Assembly (NCBI GenBank): GCA_011389555.1
Contig: JAABUD010000034.1
Span: forward strand, 1 to 64,000
Length of the DNA: 64,000 nucleotides
Direction of reading: 5' to 3'
Source: Desulfotignum sp.
Lineage (GTDB): Bacteria > Desulfobacterota > Desulfobacteria > Desulfobacterales > Desulfobacteraceae
A model generated the notes under the pieces. The model did not search any database and had not been told where the DNA came from. It worked only from the letters and a program-made list of their open reading frames with translations. The translations under genes and the position numbers were made by a program. Position 1 is the stretch's first letter. Each line of letters begins with the position of its first letter. This document shows positions 58,989 to 64,000 of the stretch, in pieces.

Positions 58989-60377
58989 TTATGGATGGGA
59001 GGATAAAATCTGATCCAGGTCCAGGCCATATTTTTTGATTTTATTGTTCAACGTCGTTCGGGTGATGTTCAGTAATTTCGCCGCCTCTGTCTTGTTGCCG
59101 CCGGTCTGTTTCAATGTCTGTATCAGGGCCATGGCTTCAACTTCATCCAGGGATTTTCCCCCCAGTTCCGGCAGGGGATTTTGGGAAACCTCATCCGGCC
59201 GGTAGTTTTTCACCACATCCGCCGGCAGATCTTTTTCTGAAATATACTGCCCCATGGACAGGATCACGGCTCTTTCAACGGCATTTTCAAGTTCCCTGAC
59301 ATTGCCCGGCCATGGATGCTTCATCAGGGCATCCATGGCCACGGGCGTGAATCCCTTGAACCGTTTCCGGTTTTTTTGTGCGTACCGGGTCAGGAAATGC
59401 TGGGCCAGCAGGGGAATGTCATCCGGCCTCTCCTTTAAAGAGGGGATCTTGATATTGATGACGTTCAAGCGGTAAAACAGGTCTTCTCTGAACCGGCCGT
59501 TTTCGACTTCCTGTTCCAGGTGTTTGTTGGTGGCCACGATGATCCGGACATCGATGCGGATGGGCCGGTCACTGCCGATCCGCTGGATCTCTCTTTCCTG
59601 GATGGCCCGCAGCAGTTTCACCTGCATGGACGGTGGAATATCCCCGATTTCGTCCAGAAAAACAGTGCCTTTGTCCGCGTGCAGAAACAGGCCGTCTCTT
59701 TTTTTGTCCGCGCCGGTGAACGCACCTTTTTCATGGCCGAACAGTTCCGATTCCAGAAGCGTTTCATTCAACGCGGCACAGTTGATGGAGATCAGCTGAT
59801 TTTTGTTTCGGGCGCTGTGATCATGAATGGCTTTGGCAAACAGCTCTTTTCCGGTTCCGCTGTCTCCGGTGATCAGAATGGTGGCATCCGTGGGGGCCGC
59901 GATCGTGGCGGTTTCCATCACCGCTTTCATGGCCGGGCTGGTGCCGATGATGCGGGAAAACCCGGTGTCAGCAGACATCCTTTTTTTCAGGTCCGCATTT
60001 TCCCGGGTCAGGTGAAAATGGCTCATGGCCCGTTCGATGGTGAGTTTCAGGTCATCAAAGTTCAAGGGTTTGGTCAGATAGTCATAGGCCCCCAGTTTCA
60101 TGGCTTCCACGGCCTTGTCCACCGAAGAATAGGCGGTCATGATGATGATGGGAATGGCCGGGTTTACTTTTTTGATTATTCCCAGGGCCTCCATTCCGTC
60201 GACATTCGCCATTCTCACATCCATGAGCACCAGATCATAGGGGGTCTTTTCGACTTCGCTGATGGCGTCTGCCCCGTCTGTGGCACTGTCGATGGCGTGG
60301 CCCAGGCTTTTTAAAACGGTTCGGAGCATGGACAGGTGGGCCGTGTCATCATCAACGATCAGGATGTTGCCTTTCAT
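58989..60377 (-). CDS. Sigma-54-dependent response regulator (NtrC/ZraR type)
   Basis: 462 aa from ATG 60377; the ATG at 60383 is too close to the AAAAGG site. It has a receiver (about 1-120; VDDDTAHLSMLRTV, VLMDVRMANVDG, TKPLNF), an AAA+ domain (GDSGTGKELFAKAIHDHS, sigma-54 loop GAFTGADKK, VFLDEIGDIPPSMQ), and a C-terminal Fis-type HTH (GGNKTEAAKLLNITRTTLNN). It activates sigma-54 promoters when phosphorylated. It follows the cognate kinase with 2 bp between stop and start. The TGGTATAGTCATTGCA promoter 2.3 kb away is a good candidate target. Confidence 0.95.
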   Translation of the reverse strand: MKGNILIVDDDTAHLSMLRTVLKSLGHAIDSATDGADAISEVEKTPYDLVLMDVRMANVDGMEALGIIKKVNPAIPIIIMTAYSSVDKAVEAMKLGAYDYLTKPLNFDDLKLTIERAMSHFHLTRENADLKKRMSADTGFSRIIGTSPAMKAVMETATIAAPTDATILITGDSGTGKELFAKAIHDHSARNKNQLISINCAALNETLLESELFGHEKGAFTGADKKRDGLFLHADKGTVFLDEIGDIPPSMQVKLLRAIQEREIQRIGSDRPIRIDVRIIVATNKHLEQEVENGRFREDLFYRLNVINIKIPSLKERPDDIPLLAQHFLTRYAQKNRKRFKGFTPVAMDALMKHPWPGNVRELENAVERAVILSMGQYISEKDLPADVVKNYRPDEVSQNPLPELGGKSLDEVEAMALIQTLKQTGGNKTEAAKLLNITRTTLNNKIKKYGLDLDQILSSHP

Positions 60378-60379
60378 GG

Positions 60380-62122
60380 TCATTCCTTTTGCCGGTTTTC
60401 AAGCGGGATTGAAATAAAAAAAGTGGTTCCCTTTCCTTTGACACTGTCGAGCCAGATGGTGCCGTTATGGCCTTCGATGATTTTGTGGACAATGGCCAGT
60501 CCCAGCCCGGTTCCCTTTTTTTTGGTGGTAAAATAGGGATTGAACACAGCGGCCTGGTCATCGGGCAGAATCCCTTCCCCCGTATCGGAGACGGCAAAAA
60601 GAACGGCATCTTCATGCACCCGGACACCCACTGTCAAATCTCCGCCATGGGGCATGGCCTGCATGGCATTGATGAAAAGGTTCATCAGTACCTGACTGAA
60701 ACGGTCCGGATCCACAAAGAGGTCAGGAAGCGAAGCATCTATTTTTTCCTCTATCCGGATGCCGGTACTTTCAGCCTCATGCCGGATAATGCGCAATGTG
60801 TTCTTGATCAACGGGCCCGGGTGCACGGGACCCCGCTTTAAATCCGGCGGTCTTGCAAACTCCAGCAGTTCTGAAATAACCCGGTCCACCCGGTCAATCT
60901 CTTCAACCAGTAATTGCGCCGCTTTTTTGTTTTCACTGTCATCTTCAAACAGGCTGCCGAAAAAACCGGCATATCCTTTGATGGAACTCAAGGGGTTCCG
61001 GACTTCGTGGGCAATGCCCGAGGCCAGTGTTCCCAGCGCGGCCAGTCTTTCTTTTCTCCTGATTGTCAACTCCAGTGCCCGGATCTGGCTCAAATCTTTT
61101 ACAATAAAGAGAAATCCGATAAAATCACCGGCCTGGCCGAAAATTTTTGTCACCATCACGGAAACAGGGGTTGGGCCGGATTTTTTCGCGTTGACAACGA
61201 TCTCTTTTTCAATCCCCTTTCCATGCTCATCCGTGATCTTACGCAGATGCCAGATGATGCCGGGAAGAACGGCATCGGCTGTTTTATCCGTTACCCCGGA
61301 AATATCGATTCCCAGAAGAAAACAGGCGGTATCATTCATATACCGGATGTGCCGGTGCTTATCCACAATGATGATCCCCATGGGAAGGCTGGCAATGGTT
61401 TCTGCGGCAAAGGCCCGGGTGTCCTGGAGCAGTCTGCGGGAACGCACGACTTTGCGGGACCAGAACAACGAAACAATTCCGGCCAGCCCCACGAGAAAAA
61501 CAATGGTGATCATCAAAATATTGTGGTGCAGGTCTTCGGCAACAGCCTGGTCAAAAAGGTGTGCATCCATTCCGATGAATATCATGGGTCTGGTTTCCGC
61601 ATCAATGCCCGGGGAGAGGGACATCACCTGCCTCTCAGTCTGGTATCTCTGTTTTTTGACAATTTCCGGAGATACAGGAAGAAAAGATTTGTACACTTCA
61701 AAATACCGTGTGTTATTTTCTTTTTCAACAATCCGCCATCCTGGTTCGGTGGGTGCAGTTATCTGATTTTTACATGCGGTGTCATCGATCTGTGAGCCGA
61801 TCATTTCGCGATCATTGTGGGCCAGAATCTTTCCGGATGGGTCCACCAGAAACATATAAGAGATATCCGGCCGGGATGCGGTGTGTTCCAGCATTTTCTG
61901 CAAAAAATGGTGACTGCCCGGTATCCCGGTTCCGGCATCGGCTTCAAAAGACTTGATCCATGCCGCCCCTTTTTCCTTTAAGTGGCTGCCCACATGCTGT
62001 TTTTCCCGGTTATACATCATAATGGTCTGAAAAATGATAATCACCATGAGCACAAAACTGATGCCGATGGTGATCCATGGGGAGGCAGAAACCATAAACC
62101 GGTTTGTTTTGTTAAAATTCAT
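60380..62122 (-). CDS. Membrane sensor histidine kinase (ZraS-like)
   Basis: 580 aa from ATG 62122 (MNFNKTNRFMVSASPW). TM1 about 13-35, a periplasmic sensor domain (about 40-200, ISYMFLVDPSGKILAHNDRE), TM2 about 205-225, PAS (about 240-350, IIIVDKHRHIRYMNDTAC), HisKA with H-box GIAHEVRNPLSSIKGY, and HATPase_c with DTGEGIL and GTGLGLAIVHKI. The PAS-Cache-NtrC pairing is like ZraSR/AtoSC. The signal is unknown; neighbouring SHOCT and TolC genes hint at metals or envelope stress. Confidence 0.93.
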   Translation of the reverse strand: MNFNKTNRFMVSASPWITIGISFVLMVIIIFQTIMMYNREKQHVGSHLKEKGAAWIKSFEADAGTGIPGSHHFLQKMLEHTASRPDISYMFLVDPSGKILAHNDREMIGSQIDDTACKNQITAPTEPGWRIVEKENNTRYFEVYKSFLPVSPEIVKKQRYQTERQVMSLSPGIDAETRPMIFIGMDAHLFDQAVAEDLHHNILMITIVFLVGLAGIVSLFWSRKVVRSRRLLQDTRAFAAETIASLPMGIIIVDKHRHIRYMNDTACFLLGIDISGVTDKTADAVLPGIIWHLRKITDEHGKGIEKEIVVNAKKSGPTPVSVMVTKIFGQAGDFIGFLFIVKDLSQIRALELTIRRKERLAALGTLASGIAHEVRNPLSSIKGYAGFFGSLFEDDSENKKAAQLLVEEIDRVDRVISELLEFARPPDLKRGPVHPGPLIKNTLRIIRHEAESTGIRIEEKIDASLPDLFVDPDRFSQVLMNLFINAMQAMPHGGDLTVGVRVHEDAVLFAVSDTGEGILPDDQAAVFNPYFTTKKKGTGLGLAIVHKIIEGHNGTIWLDSVKGKGTTFFISIPLENRQKE

Positions 62123-62206
62123 TCTCTGCGGTTTCCTGACGATGATTAAAATATAACCGATCTCATCCAGTCGAATGTACAAATTTTAATCATTTTCACG
62201 TGGTCT

Positions 62207-62222
62207 TGCAACCGGTTTGTGC
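62207..62222. promoter_or_regulatory. Possible NtrC-type enhancer site
   Basis: TGCAACCGGTTTGTGC is a near-palindrome around CAACCGGTT, about 70-80 bp upstream of the sigma-54 promoter, where a bacterial enhancer-binding protein would bind. One site only, so tentative. Confidence 0.35.
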
Positions 62223-62288
62223 GGGGAGAGACAGGAAAAGATTCAATAATTTCTTTTATTTTAAATGGTTATGAAAAATATGACAATG

Positions 62289-62304
62289 TGGTATAGTCAT
62301 TGCA
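62289..62304 (+). promoter_or_regulatory. Sigma-54 promoter
   Basis: TGGTATAGTCATTGCA fits TGGYAYRNNNNTTGCW, with GG at 62290-62291, exactly 10 bp, then GC at 62302-62303. It is 66 bp upstream of the SHOCT start and opposite the sigma-54 activator/kinase pair. Confidence 0.75.
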
Positions 62305-62369
62305 AATCCTATTCAGTCAGAATGAATGACACTGTTTGAAATAATCAATACATATATCAGGAGTAAAAA

Positions 62370-62633
62370 ATGGGTAGCTGTAATTTCATAGGTTCAGGCA
62401 TGGGACACTGGGGGATTGGCGGAGGCGTCATCGGATGGGGCATCACTTTGCTCATCATCGGTCTGGTTGTCCTGGTTCTGCTTCAATTGAATAAATCCGG
62501 CAGGAAGCGTGATCCGCATGCCGATACAATGGATTCTTTGAAAATTGTAAAATCACGATATGCCAAAGGGGAAATCACGGAACAGGAATACCTGCGGATG
62601 CGGGATGTTCTGTACAACAATCATACATCCTAA
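62370..62633 (+). CDS. SHOCT-domain small membrane protein
   Basis: 87 aa behind CAGGAG. A glycine-rich start (MGSCNFIGSGMGHWGIGGGV), one transmembrane helix (about 20-43) and a C-terminal SHOCT motif (LKIVKSRYAKGEITEQEYLR) that is common in short stress-related proteins. It is read from a sigma-54 promoter and is followed 17 bp later by the TolC-type gene. A role as an accessory of efflux or envelope stress is plausible, not proven. Confidence 0.87.
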   Translation: MGSCNFIGSGMGHWGIGGGVIGWGITLLIIGLVVLVLLQLNKSGRKRDPHADTMDSLKIVKSRYAKGEITEQEYLRMRDVLYNNHTS

Positions 62634-62650
62634 AGTAAGGGCGGGTTTTT

Positions 62651-64000
62651 ATGGAAATCAGAAAAAAAATAAAATACAGAGAGCTGCAACGCAAACTGGT
62701 TCTGGTTTTTCTGTGTTTTGGTATCCTGGTGTTGTGTCAGAACAACGCCCGGGCAGCAGAACAAGAAGATCTGACAAAACTGGACTCCAGCCTGTCAACG
62801 ACCATAAGATTGTCAGATCTGCTTACCTATGCCTATTTGTCCAGTCCGGCCATCACTGCGTCCAAAAAATCCTGGCAGGCGTTTATTGAAAATTACAGGG
62901 TCGGCAAAAGCTACCCAGATCCCCAGCTGGCCGCCACCTATTTTCCCCGGCCCATTGAAACCCGGCTTGGCCCCCAGGACTGGAGCCTGACCCTTTCCCA
63001 GGTGATTCCCTTTCCAGGCACCCTGTCCCAAAAGGCCCGGGTCCTGGAGGCAGATGTTGCAATCTCCAGACTCAAGGTGGACAAGGCCGTTAAAACCATT
63101 GTCACTGAGGTGTCTTTGGCATTTTACGAACTGGTGTATATCCAGAAAGCCATGGCAGTGGCACAGGCCAACCTGGACTTGAATCACCAGATGCTGCAGA
63201 TCAGCGAAAACGCCTATGCAGATGACAAAGCCCTGTTTTACGATGTATCCAAAGCCCGTTCCCAGACCGCCCAGATACAATATGATATCCTGTTGCTAAA
63301 GGAGCTGGAAAAAACACAAAAAACAACCCTCAACACCCTGTTGAACCGTCCCCCCGCAGCATTGCTGGGACATGCGGCAGGCACCCTGCCACAAAAAGCG
63401 GTGTATTCTCTGGATGAGGTGTATGAACTTGCCATGCTGCACCAGGAAGATATCCTCATGGCTGAGGAAAAGGTGCACAAATCAGAACAGGCCATACAGC
63501 TGACACGGCTTGAAACCCTGCCTTCATTCAAGCTGGGCCTGTTTTATGCCGGCATTGGTGATCCGGATGTGCCAAATCCGCCGCCCGATGCCGGTGACGA
63601 TGCGGTGGGGGTGCAGTTCGGCATGAACATTCCCTTGTGGTCTGGAAAAAATAAAAGCCGGACCGCACAGGCTTTGGCAGAAAAACAAAAAGCACAGGCA
63701 CAGAAAACCGAGGCCGCCAACAGGGTCAAGGCCGGGATCAGCCGACTGTGGTTCAAGCTGGAAAATGCCGAACGGCTGATAATCCTGTATGAAAAAAATC
63801 TGCTTCCCCAGGCGGTCTCTTCCGTACAGACGGCAGAAACCTGGTTCAAACAGGGCCAGGGCAGTTTTGCCGATTTTCTGGAAATCCAGGCAACTGCCTA
63901 CAATTTTCAATTGTCCCTTGAACGGGCCAAAGCTGATTACGCCAAAACCCTGGTACTGCTTGAGCAGACAGCCGGTGCCATCCTGGATGCGAAAATCACG
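62651..64000 (+). CDS. TolC-type outer-membrane efflux protein (runs off window)
   Basis: The frame from ATG 62651 is open to the window edge: 450 codons, C-terminus missing. A signal peptide (LVLVFLCFGILVLCQNNARA) and the outer-membrane factor repeats follow: VTEVSLAFYELVYIQKAMAV, AQIQYDILLLKELEKTQKTT, MNIPLWSGKNKSRTAQAL and AETWFKQGQGSFADFLEIQA. CusC/TolC-like proteins form trimeric export channels with an RND or MFS pump. SHOCT and a ZraSR-like system beside it suggest metal export. Pump genes would lie beyond the edge. Confidence 0.88.
   Translation, partial: MEIRKKIKYRELQRKLVLVFLCFGILVLCQNNARAAEQEDLTKLDSSLSTTIRLSDLLTYAYLSSPAITASKKSWQAFIENYRVGKSYPDPQLAATYFPRPIETRLGPQDWSLTLSQVIPFPGTLSQKARVLEADVAISRLKVDKAVKTIVTEVSLAFYELVYIQKAMAVAQANLDLNHQMLQISENAYADDKALFYDVSKARSQTAQIQYDILLLKELEKTQKTTLNTLLNRPPAALLGHAAGTLPQKAVYSLDEVYELAMLHQEDILMAEEKVHKSEQAIQLTRLETLPSFKLGLFYAGIGDPDVPNPPPDAGDDAVGVQFGMNIPLWSGKNKSRTAQALAEKQKAQAQKTEAANRVKAGISRLWFKLENAERLIILYEKNLLPQAVSSVQTAETWFKQGQGSFADFLEIQATAYNFQLSLERAKADYAKTLVLLEQTAGAILDAKIT

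Overview
The window looks like chromosomal DNA of a Gram-negative, strictly anaerobic Desulfobacterota of the Desulfobacteraceae type (inference). The support is a Kdo transferase with an MsbA lipid A flippase, a class III adenylate cyclase and Cache-domain sensors, a PfaC-like PUFA-synthase subunit beside ole hydrocarbon genes, a DHH-CBS protein, and moderately GC-rich genes separated by a few AT-rich gaps. No rRNA, tRNA, CRISPR array or intact insertion sequence was recognised.

Layout. 1-6942 (mostly minus): an IclR-regulated catabolic-looking cluster of a panB homologue, a TIM-barrel protein, a PLP aminotransferase, an ectoine-hydrolase-like M24 protein and an M20 amidohydrolase cut by the window edge, with a trans-sulfuration-type PLP enzyme next to it. 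7258-16787: a patatin-like lipase, then a housekeeping block: Kdo transferase and MsbA (divergent), a tiny Trm112-like protein, DUF4416, YicC, RemA-like DUF370, guanylate kinase, an RlmB-type methyltransferase, isocitrate dehydrogenase and ComF. 16788-23323: a decayed ParB/DNA-methylase fragment, small proteins, an AAA ATPase, TrpB2, an aspartate-type aminotransferase and ArgC. 23579-31014: AsmA, a TIM-barrel isomerase, a chemoreceptor, an NlpC/P60-like protein without its cysteine, and a DHH-CBS protein.

31018-38962 is the most striking locus: a PfaC-like KS-CLF-DH-DH megasynthase translationally coupled to oleA, oleB and oleC, with no oleD and no other pfa subunit in view. 39037-42520: rhomboid, a hypothetical protein, and a MoaD/ThiF/sirtuin/HIT operon. 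42595-46279: a signalling island with three receiver proteins, a solitary ABC-type binding protein and a Cache-HAMP sensor without a kinase domain. 46501-48688: a Phe-rich leader peptide with a trp-type attenuator (four mutually exclusive RNA strands) in front of a fused DAHP synthase-prephenate dehydratase. 48703-64000: an OmpA lipoprotein, a gap with two large hairpins, PerM, two EamA transporters, EttA, a Ski2-like helicase, an adenylate cyclase, and a ZraSR-like two-component system divergent from a sigma-54 promoter, a SHOCT protein and a TolC-type protein cut by the window edge.

Logic. The attenuator ties aromatic amino acid synthesis to charged tRNA-Phe. The IclR gene and the panB-led operon share TGTCAC/TCACA half-sites, so both are probably controlled by that IclR protein. 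The terminal ZraSR-like pair is positioned to drive the adjacent envelope/efflux genes through sigma-54.
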